64,000 nucleotides of DNA from Persicitalea sp963803495 (GCA_963803495.1 CAWDMP010000002.1:1922001-1986000), one strand, 5' to 3'. Counted from the first letter of the stretch, positions 7,563-16,661 are shown. The notes: generated by a model from the letters alone, not told the origin. Translations and numbers: made by a program.

Positions 7563-9110
7563 TCACTCTTCCAAAATATTATACTTAAAATCAAAAGGAT
7601 CGAAGTGCTCGAAAAGTACCTGAATGAAGTTCCGATTGTTAAGGTAGAAATTCAGAAAATTATCGTGGCGCTCTTGGGCCGAGCCGTTAGGGAAAAACGT
7701 GTCCAGCAACTTCATTAATTGCTCCAGCTCGGTGTCGTGCTTGCGCGCCTCAGCCCGCCTGATTCGCTTTTCCAGCTTTTCCAGCGAATTGTAAAGCCGC
7801 GCCCGCTCGGCCAGCACCGCCTTTTCCATCGTGACGTCGACTTCTACCGCCTTGTGTACCACCTTCGCCAGTACCTCGGCGAAAGCGTACTTCTCCAAAT
7901 CCAGCGAAAGCTCGTGCTCCGAATTTCGTTCGACCAGATCGCGTTTGAGTTGGTATTTCTCCTTGAAAATATCTTCGTACGAAAGCCCCAGTTTCTCGAC
8001 CCGGTGTCGGCTCGGTGCATCGACGTACAGCGCAAAGTTGCGCGGGATCAGCATCGGAAACGGCACGGCAAAATGGTCGAACACGCCTTTCAGTTGCAGC
8101 CAGTAGGGCACCTCCGACGGCCCGCCGATGTAGGCCAGATTGGGCAGGATGATTTCTTCGTATAGCGGCCGAAGTACCACGTTGGGGCTGAACCGCTCAG
8201 GATGCAAGTCCATCTCTTCCCGCATTTCGGCGTCGGCAAATTCCAACTGGGTGTTCAGAATATTGAAAGTGCCCTCCTGCCGCACGATGCGCTCCCTTAG
8301 ACCATCGATGAGGTAAAACAGATTGATTTCCCGCGCGTGAACGGGCGTATGGTACCCCAGCGCGCCCAGCTTAGCAGTCGTCTCCTCCACCAGTCGACTG
8401 GAATTTTGCTGGAAAAGCTCGTCTTCTACGACGGGCAGAAAATGCCGTTTCAAATCCGCATCGTCGGCATCGACCGTGACGAGTCCTTCGGCCCCAAAAA
8501 GTTCGTGCATATAGGCCCGCGCCGCATCAGCCAGGGTTTCGTTTTCCAGGTACGCCCTCTCGAACAGCGGAACCGATTCGGGCAGGGCGTTCAGGATGGG
8601 TTCCAAGGCGTGTGGATCGAGCCGCCCCACCGCGCCGCCGGGCGTGCCGGGCCAGGTGTATTTTTTATTGAAAAGGTTGAAAGACGCGATTTCAGCAAAA
8701 TCGTGGTCTTCGCTCGCCATCCAGTATACGGGCACGAAATCGTAGTCGGGATAAGCCGCTTTCAACGTCCGCGCCAAGTTGATCGTCGTGACGATTTTGT
8801 AAATCACGTAGAGCGGCCCGGTGAAAATATTGAGTTGGTGCCCCGTTGTGACGGTGAAGGTTGTCGCTGAGCGCAATCCCGAAAAATCCGGCGGGTTGGG
8901 TATGCCCTCGTACTGTTTCATCAGTGCCTCCACCAACGTATCCCGCTTGGCCGGATCGAAATCGGCGCGTTGTTCAATTGCCTTGATCGCTTCCGCCCGA
9001 TTAGGAAACACGCTGTAAAATTCCTTTAATTCAGTCTTTTGATCGAGGTAATCGAGCAGCAGGGGCGGAAACTGCCCGGTATCGCGCAGCGCAACGGAAT
9101 GAAGATTCAT
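7563..9110 (-). CDS. bshC: Bacillithiol biosynthesis cysteine-adding enzyme BshC
   Basis: 515 residues, the usual BshC length. It adds cysteine to glucosaminyl-malate, the last step of bacillithiol synthesis in the cytosol. Recognised from TTGHQLNIFTGPLYVIYKI, the VPVYWMASEDHDFAEI active-site segment, LAYIGGPSEVPYWLQLKGVF, and a long C-terminal coiled coil (around ARLYNSLEKLEKRIRRAEAR). The ATG at 9110 follows a G-poor leader with no Shine-Dalgarno. bshA and bshB are not in the window. The terminator at 9272-9300 separates it from the upstream acyl-CoA dehydrogenase gene. Confidence 0.94.
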   Translation of the reverse strand: MNLHSVALRDTGQFPPLLLDYLDQKTELKEFYSVFPNRAEAIKAIEQRADFDPAKRDTLVEALMKQYEGIPNPPDFSGLRSATTFTVTTGHQLNIFTGPLYVIYKIVTTINLARTLKAAYPDYDFVPVYWMASEDHDFAEIASFNLFNKKYTWPGTPGGAVGRLDPHALEPILNALPESVPLFERAYLENETLADAARAYMHELFGAEGLVTVDADDADLKRHFLPVVEDELFQQNSSRLVEETTAKLGALGYHTPVHAREINLFYLIDGLRERIVRQEGTFNILNTQLEFADAEMREEMDLHPERFSPNVVLRPLYEEIILPNLAYIGGPSEVPYWLQLKGVFDHFAVPFPMLIPRNFALYVDAPSRHRVEKLGLSYEDIFKEKYQLKRDLVERNSEHELSLDLEKYAFAEVLAKVVHKAVEVDVTMEKAVLAERARLYNSLEKLEKRIRRAEARKHDTELEQLMKLLDTFFPNGSAQERHDNFLNFYLNNRNFIQVLFEHFDPFDFKYNILEE

Positions 9111-9271
9111 TTATTTGGTAGAGAGTAGGTAGTGGATGGCTGACAGCGCATAGGTACTTGGGGTAAAATCTAAACGAACCGCAAAATAGCAGATTTTTTC
9201 AACGAGTTACCTTTTGATCAACTCGTCGGGACGGAACAGTACTTGCAGCTTGATGCAGTTCATTTAACAAA

Positions 9272-9300
9272 AAAGCCGATCCTGAAACAGGACCGGCTTT
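9272..9300 (-). terminator. Intrinsic terminator of the acyl-CoA dehydrogenase gene
   Basis: The stem AAAGCCGATCCTG (9272-9284) pairs with CAGGACCGGCTTT (9288-9300) with one mismatch and a 3-nt loop. A/T runs on both sides make it potentially bidirectional. It lies 20 bp past the stop codon at 9321. Confidence 0.85.
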
Positions 9301-9320
9301 TCTCAACGTAGTAGTCACAA

Positions 9321-11132
9321 TTAAAAAATATTCTTATTCTCGGCCAGCATTGCGTCCGCAACGCGGCGGCGGGCGTCTTTGAGGTTTATAGGGTCAATCT
9401 TCGTGAAGCGCTTCAAGCCCATCAGCATCACGCGCAACTCGTCGCCCTCGGCGAAGGAGGTGATGGCCGAGCGGCCCTTTGAATTGATCTTGTCGACGGC
9501 CTCATGGAGATTGATGAGCGCCATGTCCTTTTGCAGGGCAACGGCTTCCTCGCCCTTGATACCGATCAACTTCTCAACGCGCAACAACGCCGACTCGGCG
9601 ACGTAGACTTCAATCGCCATGTCGGCGATGTCCATCAGGATCTCCTGCTCGTGCGAAAGCTTCATCATAAACTTTTGCACGGCGGCTCCGGCGATCATCA
9701 GCGCGGATTTTTTCAGGTTTTTCAGGACCTTCTTTTCATTGGCAAAAAGTACGTCGTCGTCCTCGGCCCCAAAATCGGGAATGGACATGATCTCCTTCGC
9801 CACGGCTTGAGCCGGTCCCATCAGGTCGAGTTCACCCTTCATGGCGCGCTTCAGCATCATGTCCACGATGAGCAGACGGTTAATCTCGTTGGTACCTTCA
9901 AAAATCCGGTTGATGCGGGAATCACGGTAGGCGCGTTCCATTGGTGCATCGGCTGAGTAACCCATGCCGCCGTAGATTTGGAGTCCTTCGTCCACCACAT
10001 AATCCAGTACTTCGGAGCCGTGTACTTTAGTGATGGCGCATTCGATGGCGAATTGCTCGACGCCCTTCAACTTAGCTTGCGCGTCGTCCATACCCCCTTC
10101 GCGCAGGGCTTCCACGGCGTCGTCGATGTTCTGTCCGGCACGGTAGCAGGCCGTTTCCGACACCCAGATTTTAGTCGCCATTTCGGCCAGCTTGTACTTG
10201 ATCGCCCCAAAGCGGCCAATCGAGATACCAAATTGCTTGCGCTCGTTGGCGTAATTGATGGCCTGGTCGAGCGAACCCTTCGCGCCGCCCAATACGGCGA
10301 TGCCGAGCTTGATCCGGCCAATGTTGAGAATGTTGACGGCAATCTTGAAACCATTGCCCCGGCTCGAAAGCAAATTCTCGACGGGTACCTTGCAGTCGTT
10401 AAAAAACATCTGCCGCGTGTCGGAGCCTTTGATGCCCAGCTTCTTTTCCGGCTCGTTCATCGTGATACCGCCGTAGGTATTTTCTACCAAAAAGGCCGAC
10501 AGATTTTTGTCCGTTTCGCCATTCTCTTCAATTTTGGCAAAAACAATAAACAGATCGGAAAAGCCACCGTTGGTGATCCACATCTTCTGGCCGTTCAGTA
10601 CGTAATGTTTACCGTCTTCGGTCAGGATAGCCTTTGTTTTGCCGGAATTGGCGTCCGAACCGGAGTCAGGCTCGGTGAGGCAGTAAGCCGCTTTCCAATC
10701 GCCGTTGGCGAGTTTGGGCAAGTACTTTGCTTTCTGCTCCTCATTGCCATAATATACAATGGGCAGCGTACCGATGCCCGTGTGGGCCGATTGGGCCACC
10801 GAAAAAGAATGACCCGTACCCAGGCTTTCGGCCACGAGCATCGAGGTATTGAAGTTCATACCAAAACCACCGAATTCTTCAGGAACGGCGGTACCCAATA
10901 AGCCCAGATCTCCGGCTTTGTCCATCAGCGAAGCCATCAATTCGGGCGATTTCGCCGCGTCGATTTCGTCGAGACGGGGGTGTACCTCGGTGCGCAGGAA
11001 ATCGCGACAAGTCTCGGCGATCATATGCTGCTCTTCCGTAAATTCTTCAGGTATAAAAATCTGGGAGGCTTCGGTTTCCCGGATCAGGAATTCACCACCC
11101 TTGATTGCGTCCATTTCTGCTACTTCTGCCAT
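9321..11132 (-). CDS. Acyl-CoA dehydrogenase, long C-terminal type
   Basis: 603 residues: FAD-dependent first step of fatty acid beta-oxidation. The ACAD core covers roughly residues 30-410, with CLTEPDSGSDANSG and MWITNGGFSDLFIVF (FAD and substrate site), RKQFGISIGRFGAIKYKLAEM, and the C-terminal signature ending in RIFEGTNEINRLLIVDMML. About 180 more residues follow, as in VLCAD-like enzymes, usually an additional helical domain. The base is probably the Glu in APMERAYRDSRINRIFEG. Two copies of a palindromic operator and a -7 element lie just upstream, so expression is probably controlled together with the thiolase at 15284. ETF genes are not in the window. Confidence 0.94.
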   Translation of the reverse strand: MAEVAEMDAIKGGEFLIRETEASQIFIPEEFTEEQHMIAETCRDFLRTEVHPRLDEIDAAKSPELMASLMDKAGDLGLLGTAVPEEFGGFGMNFNTSMLVAESLGTGHSFSVAQSAHTGIGTLPIVYYGNEEQKAKYLPKLANGDWKAAYCLTEPDSGSDANSGKTKAILTEDGKHYVLNGQKMWITNGGFSDLFIVFAKIEENGETDKNLSAFLVENTYGGITMNEPEKKLGIKGSDTRQMFFNDCKVPVENLLSSRGNGFKIAVNILNIGRIKLGIAVLGGAKGSLDQAINYANERKQFGISIGRFGAIKYKLAEMATKIWVSETACYRAGQNIDDAVEALREGGMDDAQAKLKGVEQFAIECAITKVHGSEVLDYVVDEGLQIYGGMGYSADAPMERAYRDSRINRIFEGTNEINRLLIVDMMLKRAMKGELDLMGPAQAVAKEIMSIPDFGAEDDDVLFANEKKVLKNLKKSALMIAGAAVQKFMMKLSHEQEILMDIADMAIEVYVAESALLRVEKLIGIKGEEAVALQKDMALINLHEAVDKINSKGRSAITSFAEGDELRVMLMGLKRFTKIDPINLKDARRRVADAMLAENKNIF

Positions 11133-11172
11133 GATATGATGTTATTTGTTTTTTGAATGATCTTTATAAAAG

Positions 11173-11186
11173 GTATGCAAGCATAC
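11173..11186. promoter_or_regulatory. Putative operator, copy 1 (beta-oxidation regulon)
   Basis: GTATGCAAGCATAC: two 6-bp inverted arms around AA. It lies 41 bp upstream of the acyl-CoA dehydrogenase start and downstream of the predicted transcription start, a repressor-type position. The identical 14-mer recurs at 16558-16571 upstream of the thiolase. Confidence 0.75.
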
Positions 11187-11201
11187 TACCTCAGTCGTTT
11201 G

Positions 11202-11232
11202 CAAATATAACGATTGAAACAATGTTATGCAA
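11202..11232 (-). promoter_or_regulatory. Putative promoter of the acyl-CoA dehydrogenase gene
   Basis: On the minus strand TATATTTG (11202-11209) matches the -7 consensus TAnnTTTG. A TTG (11230-11232) lies 20 bp upstream at -33, inside operator copy 2. The predicted start site falls between the two operators. Confidence 0.6.
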
Positions 11233-11237
11233 GCATA
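11226..11237. promoter_or_regulatory. Putative operator, copy 2 (beta-oxidation regulon)
   Basis: The core TATGCAAGCATA matches copy 1 with one changed outer base on one side (T at 11225). It lies 52 bp from copy 1, about five helical turns, so both face the same side of the DNA. It overlaps the predicted -33 element. Confidence 0.7.
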
Positions 11238-11346
11238 CTATTACTTGTATTGACCAATAAGTAATTCCGTCGAAAGGGCGGGCAGAGAAAGCGGGTCCAG
11301 CAGCCAATGCCTGGAACCCATTTTTCAAAATCAAGTACCGGACTCT

Positions 11347-14235
11347 CTATTTTTTTATTACTTTGAAAGTACGTACCTCCTCTCCGTCGAGATGTACACG
11401 CAGCAGGTACAGCCCCGGAGCAGCCACCAGGCCGGAGAGGTCGATTTGGGCGATGCCCTTGTGGAAACTGATCATACCTGCCGGAATGGACCACCGCTTG
11501 CCCGTCATGTCCGTAATTGTATAAGCGTAAGTACCACCCGATGCGGGCAGTTTTATGTTGAATACGCCCTCGGAAGGATTGGGGTACCCCACCCATTCGT
11601 CGAGTGGGGCAGGTTGGGCGGAATCGCCGGGCGCGATGCTGAACCGGAACACGCTTTTGAGCACGAGGCTGTCTTTTCGGTAGGCGTAGGCGTTTAAGGT
11701 ATAGCCGCCTACGTAAGGAGCAAAGCCCCCATCTTCGGGAAAGAGTGCGAAGGGAAACTTATCGGATCGACTACGGCGACTGTAAGGTCCCCTGAGGTCG
11801 AAGTCGACGCGGTCGTAGTCGAAGTTGCCGTAAGCATAGATGTTGAGCAGCTTGGGCAGCGAGCCACCGTACAGCACTTGTCCGTCGGTGAGCGTCAGCA
11901 GGCGCTGCCGCTCGATGGCGCGACCCGACTGCAGCAAATCGAAGGTAAGCCTGGGTACTTCCACCTGGATGAGCAGCGGCGTCTCGACGAAGCCCCCGGC
12001 GTTGTCGTAAGCCCTTACCATGACCCGGTACTTGCCTACTTCTGTGGGGGTACCCGAAAATTCATTGAGCGAGAACTTGAGCCAGGTAGGCGCATTTTGC
12101 ACCGAAATCAACGATATGAAGCCGTCGTTATCAGCAAATATATTACCGGGTAAGGTATACTGGAATGGCTCATTGACCATAGCAAAACGCACGGGCAACG
12201 CGCGCGCCACGTAAGGCGGATTGTTGAGAAACTGCGGCTCGACCGCCTTGATGATGAAGAAAGTCTCGACGAAGGCATCCAGGTCATCGTAGGCTTTGAG
12301 GGCCACACGGTACTCGCCGACAGCGGTTGGCGTACCTATAAAACGCCCATCCCGGTAACTGAGCCAAGCGGGCAAAGTACCCACCTCCACCTTGGTAATT
12401 TTCCCGTCGATGTCGGCAAACAGATCGGGGGGCAATACAAAGGAAAACTGTTCGCCAAGTGCCGTAGTGACGGTCGACAGCGTTTGCTTTACGGTAGGCG
12501 GTTTGTTAGCGTTTTCTCGGGTGTCAACCCGAATAGTAAAGTAAGCGTCCGTGAAGCCGCCTTCGTCGTCGGTACCCCGGACCCTGAGTCGGGTGTCGCC
12601 CAGCGTGGTAGGCGTACCGCGCAGATGTCCGGCTTGATAGGTCAGCCAGGGCGGCAGGTCGAACACCTCCGTCTTGACGATAGTACCATCGTAGTCGGAA
12701 AAAGTATCGACGGGTAGCTGGAAATTGAAGTCCTTCGATACCGCAATGATTTGCATCGGCACGGGATTGAGCAAATACGGAGGAGTGTTGGCCGCGGCCT
12801 TCCAGTACTCGTCGCTGAGCAGGTCTTGGTTGATTATAACACTAACGGGCTTCGGGGTCCCGGTGCCCCGCGCCTTGGTCTTCCAGGCATCGAACACCCC
12901 GGTGCTTTGCACCCCCCTATCCACCGCTCTTGAAAGTCGGTAGCTCACCGTATCGGTGGCGACCGGGGTTACCAACGGCTGGTCGAGCCATCGCTGTGCC
13001 ATGTCGGCTACCACGCCGCGAACTGCCGCCACATGGCCGGGCGTGGACAAAACAAACACCACAATTTTAGCTCCGCTTTCGAAGGATTCGTTTATCAGCC
13101 TGTAGTAATCGGTGTTGGGACTGCTTTGCGCATAAAAAACTTCATTCATGATCCACTGGCCGGGCTTGCGGTTGCTTCGGAGCAAGTCCATCGTCCAACG
13201 GTGATCGAAGTTAGGAGAATCATGGACCTTAATACCATCCGCCTTCTCGGTCAGGTCAGGGAAAGCGAGCGTCCCACGCACCACACTCTGATTGTCGAAC
13301 ACCGAGCCGAATTCCGGTACATAGGGAATGCGGGTATCGACTTCCTTGACGGCCGCGATCATGCGATCGTTGAACTGCTTTAGCGCCAGGTGCCGAAAGA
13401 TGTACCAGTCCTTGCCGCGCCGCCCAAAAAATGATTCGGACGGTACGTATATATTCACGGGTGGTGCGATCTCATCGAAAGTTTTATAACTACTGCCCCA
13501 CAGTAAGTTCAGTCGTATGATTTTCTTGTATTTGCTCCGAAGCCATTCGATGAAACCTTTTTTGTAAGAGTCGGAATAATCGAATATGGTGGAGTACTGC
13601 GCGGTGTATTCGGCGCCGGGCGGTACAGTTTGGGAGTAATACTCGGCCTCTTGAGTGGGAGAAATCACAGTCGAGATAAAAAGAAGGTTTTTCTGGTCCA
13701 ACAGGTACTTGTACCGCTTGGCTACCTGCTGTACGAAGTCGGCAGCTTTTTCGACCGATGGCTGGTGAAGCAGACTAAAATGCGTGTAGTCGTAAATGCC
13801 CCGAAGCGGATTCTGCTTGTAGTCACGGGTACCATTAGCTTCGTCCCAAAATCCTTTTATGAAGAAAGCGTTTCGCCCTACTTGCACCCGAATGGCTACC
13901 TTCAGGCCCAGTTGTGTGCATAACTCGATCTGCTTATCGAAACGCTCCCAACCGTCGGGCCCAGTAGGTGAGTCGCGGTAGACTTTATCCCAGGCGATGG
14001 TAAGTTCTACCGAATTTACCCCAGCAGCGGCGGCCTGTCGGATCACCTCCAGCTCGAAGTCCTTTTCCTGCGATAAGTTGAGCAGCATCAGGGAAAGGTA
14101 ACGCTTGCCGTCCTCCTCGACGGCCGGGTACTGAGCTCGCAACGCACTACCCGAAAGCGTCGACAGAATCCCCAACATCACCACAAAGCGTAACTTAACC
14201 ACTTGGCAGAGAAAAGAGTAGAACTTATTTTGCAT
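11347..14235 (-). CDS. Secreted glycoside-hydrolase-like protein with three Ig/cadherin-like repeats and a T9SS sorting domain
   Basis: 962 residues. Signal peptide about 1-34, then a TIM-barrel region (about 40-415) resembling clan GH-A enzymes of the GH42 type: NSVELTIAWDKVY, FISTVISPTQEAEYY with candidate acid/base Glu196 or Glu198, and QWIMNEVFYAQ with candidate nucleophile Glu365. Three cadherin-like repeats follow (about 485-571, 578-666, 672-760), each with PxWL and GTPT motifs. Residues 880-962 form a type IX secretion sorting domain (YPNPSEGVFNIKLP, LSGLVAAPGLYLLRV, ending VRTFKVIKK). It is probably cell-surface or released. Substrate is unknown. The IS element ends about 90 bp upstream of its start and may have changed its expression. 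Confidence 0.82.
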   Translation of the reverse strand: MQNKFYSFLCQVVKLRFVVMLGILSTLSGSALRAQYPAVEEDGKRYLSLMLLNLSQEKDFELEVIRQAAAAGVNSVELTIAWDKVYRDSPTGPDGWERFDKQIELCTQLGLKVAIRVQVGRNAFFIKGFWDEANGTRDYKQNPLRGIYDYTHFSLLHQPSVEKAADFVQQVAKRYKYLLDQKNLLFISTVISPTQEAEYYSQTVPPGAEYTAQYSTIFDYSDSYKKGFIEWLRSKYKKIIRLNLLWGSSYKTFDEIAPPVNIYVPSESFFGRRGKDWYIFRHLALKQFNDRMIAAVKEVDTRIPYVPEFGSVFDNQSVVRGTLAFPDLTEKADGIKVHDSPNFDHRWTMDLLRSNRKPGQWIMNEVFYAQSSPNTDYYRLINESFESGAKIVVFVLSTPGHVAAVRGVVADMAQRWLDQPLVTPVATDTVSYRLSRAVDRGVQSTGVFDAWKTKARGTGTPKPVSVIINQDLLSDEYWKAAANTPPYLLNPVPMQIIAVSKDFNFQLPVDTFSDYDGTIVKTEVFDLPPWLTYQAGHLRGTPTTLGDTRLRVRGTDDEGGFTDAYFTIRVDTRENANKPPTVKQTLSTVTTALGEQFSFVLPPDLFADIDGKITKVEVGTLPAWLSYRDGRFIGTPTAVGEYRVALKAYDDLDAFVETFFIIKAVEPQFLNNPPYVARALPVRFAMVNEPFQYTLPGNIFADNDGFISLISVQNAPTWLKFSLNEFSGTPTEVGKYRVMVRAYDNAGGFVETPLLIQVEVPRLTFDLLQSGRAIERQRLLTLTDGQVLYGGSLPKLLNIYAYGNFDYDRVDFDLRGPYSRRSRSDKFPFALFPEDGGFAPYVGGYTLNAYAYRKDSLVLKSVFRFSIAPGDSAQPAPLDEWVGYPNPSEGVFNIKLPASGGTYAYTITDMTGKRWSIPAGMISFHKGIAQIDLSGLVAAPGLYLLRVHLDGEEVRTFKVIKK

Positions 14236-14325
14236 AGGAAAAAACCGATTATTGCTGAAAAAGTCATGTGCCGCTTACGTATTCCAACAACGCCGGCGGC
14301 GGGAGGTTTTGTATTTTAATGCTTA

Positions 14326-15202
14326 GATTATGTTTTGGAAACTTATTTGGCCATTCTATTGAGAAATATGGTGGAGTATGCGATTTGAAGCATAGCTTCC
14401 GAAGATTCTACGGTTTTCTCATATTCCTTGGCTAAACGCCTTCTAAAATTCAGCCATCCGAAGGACCTCTCGACCTGCCAGCGTTTTTTTTGAGGCACGA
14501 AGCCTTTTGTCGATTCTGGCTTTTGTGCAATTTCTATTTTCCAACCGTATTCCTTCTCCGCGTGCTCTATGAAAGTCGTTTTATAGCCGTGATCGCCGAT
14601 GATTTTCTGTAAGCGAGGCACTTTGCCCTTCAAGGCTTCGAGCGCCTGTATACCCGCCTGGTTGTCGGACAATCCGGCGGATGTCACTTTCACGGCCCAA
14701 GGGATGCCGGGCGTATCAACCAGAATCGTCCTCTTGCGTCCGTTTATTTTTTTGCCCCCGTCAATCCCGGTGTCCGCCCCGATAAACTGTACGCACTTAA
14801 CACTTTGACTGTCAATAGCCAATAAGCTGGGTGTATCACTTCTTGCGTGTCTATTTCGTTCCTCGATCGCCAGACAGTCCAGCAATTGCTCCCAAATGCC
14901 ACGCAATTTGAATTGACGGAAGTGGTAGTAAACGGTCTGCCAAGGAGGGTATTTACTCTCCATATTGCGCCATTGCGAGCCGGTGTGGTTAATCCAGAAA
15001 ATGGCATTCACGATCGTGCGCAAGGAATGGTGGCGGTCTCTTTTGTTATCAATTATTTTTTCTACAAATTGCCAGCAGGAGTCAGTCATTTCAGAGAAAT
15101 TCTCTTTCATTAGCTTGTTTGACGGGGCCGCCCGAGCGGGTGAGATTCAACAAGCTAACGACTGACTCCTTTTATTGGTCTTGTGCAATCCAAAACATAT
15201 TC
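14326..15202 (-). mobile_element. IS5-family insertion sequence (IS1031-like group), complete
   Basis: 877 bp. The ends form 14-bp inverted repeats, GATTATGTTTTGGA (14326-14339) against the complement of TCCAAAACATATTC (15189-15202), with one mismatch. The flanking trinucleotide TTA is duplicated (14323-14325 and 15203-15205), fitting the 3-bp TNA duplication of the IS1031 group. One intact transposase gene fills it, suggesting recent insertion. It separates the thiolase terminator from the glycoside hydrolase gene. Confidence 0.88.
14343..15110 (-). CDS. IS5-family transposase
   Basis: 255 residues in one uninterrupted frame. Order: DUF4096-type N-terminal region (HSLRTIVNAIFWINHTGSQW), then a DDE catalytic domain. 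First Asp is in LLAIDSQSVK, second in IIGDHGYKTTF, and the Glu is in QVERSFGWLNFRRRLAKEYE. The DGGKKINGRKR segment is also typical. It cuts and inserts the surrounding element, whose ends are at 14326 and 15202. It appears functional since nothing is truncated. Confidence 0.94.
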   Translation of the reverse strand: MKENFSEMTDSCWQFVEKIIDNKRDRHHSLRTIVNAIFWINHTGSQWRNMESKYPPWQTVYYHFRQFKLRGIWEQLLDCLAIEERNRHARSDTPSLLAIDSQSVKCVQFIGADTGIDGGKKINGRKRTILVDTPGIPWAVKVTSAGLSDNQAGIQALEALKGKVPRLQKIIGDHGYKTTFIEHAEKEYGWKIEIAQKPESTKGFVPQKKRWQVERSFGWLNFRRRLAKEYEKTVESSEAMLQIAYSTIFLNRMAK

Positions 15203-15214
15203 TTAAAAGTAAAA

Positions 15215-15253
15215 AAAACTCCGGCGTCGTGGGTGCACGTCCGCCGGAGTTTT
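15215..15253 (-). terminator. Intrinsic terminator of the thiolase gene
   Basis: The stem AAAACTCCGGCG (15215-15226) pairs perfectly with CGCCGGAGTTTT (15242-15253), 12 bp. On the minus strand it is followed by a T-run (complement of the A-run at 15211-15218). It ends the thiolase transcript before the IS element. Confidence 0.88.
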
Positions 15254-15283
15254 GTGAAAAGTCGTTGATGTTCCGGTGTTGGC

Positions 15284-16462
15284 TTAGTTCAACAGCTCGT
15301 AGATACCCGCGACGCCTTGTCCGCCGCCCACGCAGGCCGTCACCAGGCCGTACTTTTGTTCGCGGCGGCGCATTTCGTTGAAAAGTTGCACCGAAAGCCG
15401 GGCACCCGTCGAGCCCAGGGCGTGGCCCAGCGCAATGGCGCCACCGTTTGGGTTGACGATCTCAGGATCAAAGTCGAGCGTCCGCATCACGGCCAACGAC
15501 TGGGCAGCAAAGGCCTCGTTGAGCTCGATCTGCTGAATATCGGAAAGTTGCAGACCCGCCTGCTTAAGGGCTTTGGGTACCGCCGCCACCGGACCGATGC
15601 CCATGATCCGCGGGTCGACACCCGCCGTGGCGTAGGCCATCATGCGGGCGATGGGTTTCAGGCCCAACTCCTTCACCATGCGCTCCGACATCACCAGCAC
15701 GAAGGCCGCGCCATCGGAAGTCTGGGACGAGTTGCCCGCTGTCACCGAGCCGCCTGCCGCAAAAACCGGCCGCAAGCGCGCCAGGGCCTCGGGCGAAGTA
15801 TCGGCGCGGGGCCCTTCGTCGGCAGAGACAGTGTACTCCCGCGTTTTTTTCTTGCCCGCTTCGGCGTCGAAGTACGTTTCTTTAACCTGGATGGGCACGA
15901 TACCGTCATCGAAGCGACCCGCTTTTTGCGCGGCCAGTGCTTTCTGATGCGACTGGTAGGCAAACAGATCCTGATCCTCACGGCTCACTTTGTAATCCTG
16001 GGCTACCTGCTCGGCGGTAAGTCCCATGCTGAGGTAGTAGTTGGGGTTAGTGTGCGCGATGTCGTAGTTCAGCGCCGTTTTCCAGCCCATGGTAGGTACC
16101 ATCGACATCGACTCGGTGCCACCCGCGATGATGCATTCGGCCATCCCGGCGTTGATTTTACCCGCCGCCAAGGCGATGGCTTCCACACCCGAGCCGCAAT
16201 AGCGGTTGATGATCATGCCCGACACACTCTCGGGTAATGAAAGCAGCGACACGAAGCGCCCCATCTGCATCCCTTGCTCGGCTTCGGGCACGGCATTGCC
16301 CACGATCACATCGTCCACTTGCGCGGGGTCGAGGTTGGGTACCTGGGCCATCATGTACTTTACGACCTCGGCGCCGAGGTTGTCAGGGCGGGTGAAACGA
16401 AATACGCCCCTCGGGGCTTTGCCGACCGCCGAGCGGTATCCGGCTACGATGTATGCGTCCAT
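15284..16462 (-). CDS. fadA: Acetyl-CoA C-acyltransferase (thiolase)
   Basis: 392 residues, normal for thiolases: cleaves 3-ketoacyl-CoA in the last step of beta-oxidation, or condenses two acetyl-CoA. The nucleophilic Cys89 is in NRYCGSGVEA. The His of the HNEAFAAQ-type motif is replaced here by IELNEAFAAQS, with Asn in the normal place. The catalytic His is in GGAIALGHALGSTGAR and the second catalytic Cys in TACVGGGQG. The operator at 16558-16571 lies 96 bp upstream of its ATG, almost the same distance as operator copy 2 from the acyl-CoA dehydrogenase start. No 3-hydroxyacyl-CoA dehydrogenase gene lies next to it in this window. A degradative role is favoured by the shared operator. Confidence 0.93.
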   Translation of the reverse strand: MDAYIVAGYRSAVGKAPRGVFRFTRPDNLGAEVVKYMMAQVPNLDPAQVDDVIVGNAVPEAEQGMQMGRFVSLLSLPESVSGMIINRYCGSGVEAIALAAGKINAGMAECIIAGGTESMSMVPTMGWKTALNYDIAHTNPNYYLSMGLTAEQVAQDYKVSREDQDLFAYQSHQKALAAQKAGRFDDGIVPIQVKETYFDAEAGKKKTREYTVSADEGPRADTSPEALARLRPVFAAGGSVTAGNSSQTSDGAAFVLVMSERMVKELGLKPIARMMAYATAGVDPRIMGIGPVAAVPKALKQAGLQLSDIQQIELNEAFAAQSLAVMRTLDFDPEIVNPNGGAIALGHALGSTGARLSVQLFNEMRRREQKYGLVTACVGGGQGVAGIYELLN

Positions 16463-16557
16463 TTATATAATGATGAGTGATGAATGATGAAATACCGTTG
16501 CTTTGGCTTTTTTCACCTGTTTCCCAGTTTGTAAAAAATCTTCGTTAAGGAATAATA

Positions 16558-16571
16558 GTATGCAAGCATAC
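16558..16571. promoter_or_regulatory. Putative operator, copy 3 (beta-oxidation regulon)
   Basis: GTATGCAAGCATAC, identical to copy 1 at 11173-11186. It lies in the 199-bp gap upstream of the thiolase gene, which otherwise holds only a G-poor leader near the start codon. No regulator gene adjoins it in the window; the cognate protein is unknown (TetR or MarR type are candidates by analogy). Confidence 0.75.
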
Positions 16572-16661
16572 CATTTGTAAAAGTAGCAATTTATTTTAAA
16601 ACAAAAAACCGCCAGCCGTTTGGAGCAGCAGGCGGCGGGATATTGGCCGGGTTGTTGTGTG

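Noticed and set aside
9978..10901. 307-codon + strand ORF over the acyl-CoA dehydrogenase gene
   Set aside because: Antisense shadow of a clearly identified enzyme.
15317..16237. 306-codon + strand ORF over the thiolase gene
   Set aside because: Antisense shadow; composition (rich in Arg, His, Gly) is typical of a wrong frame.
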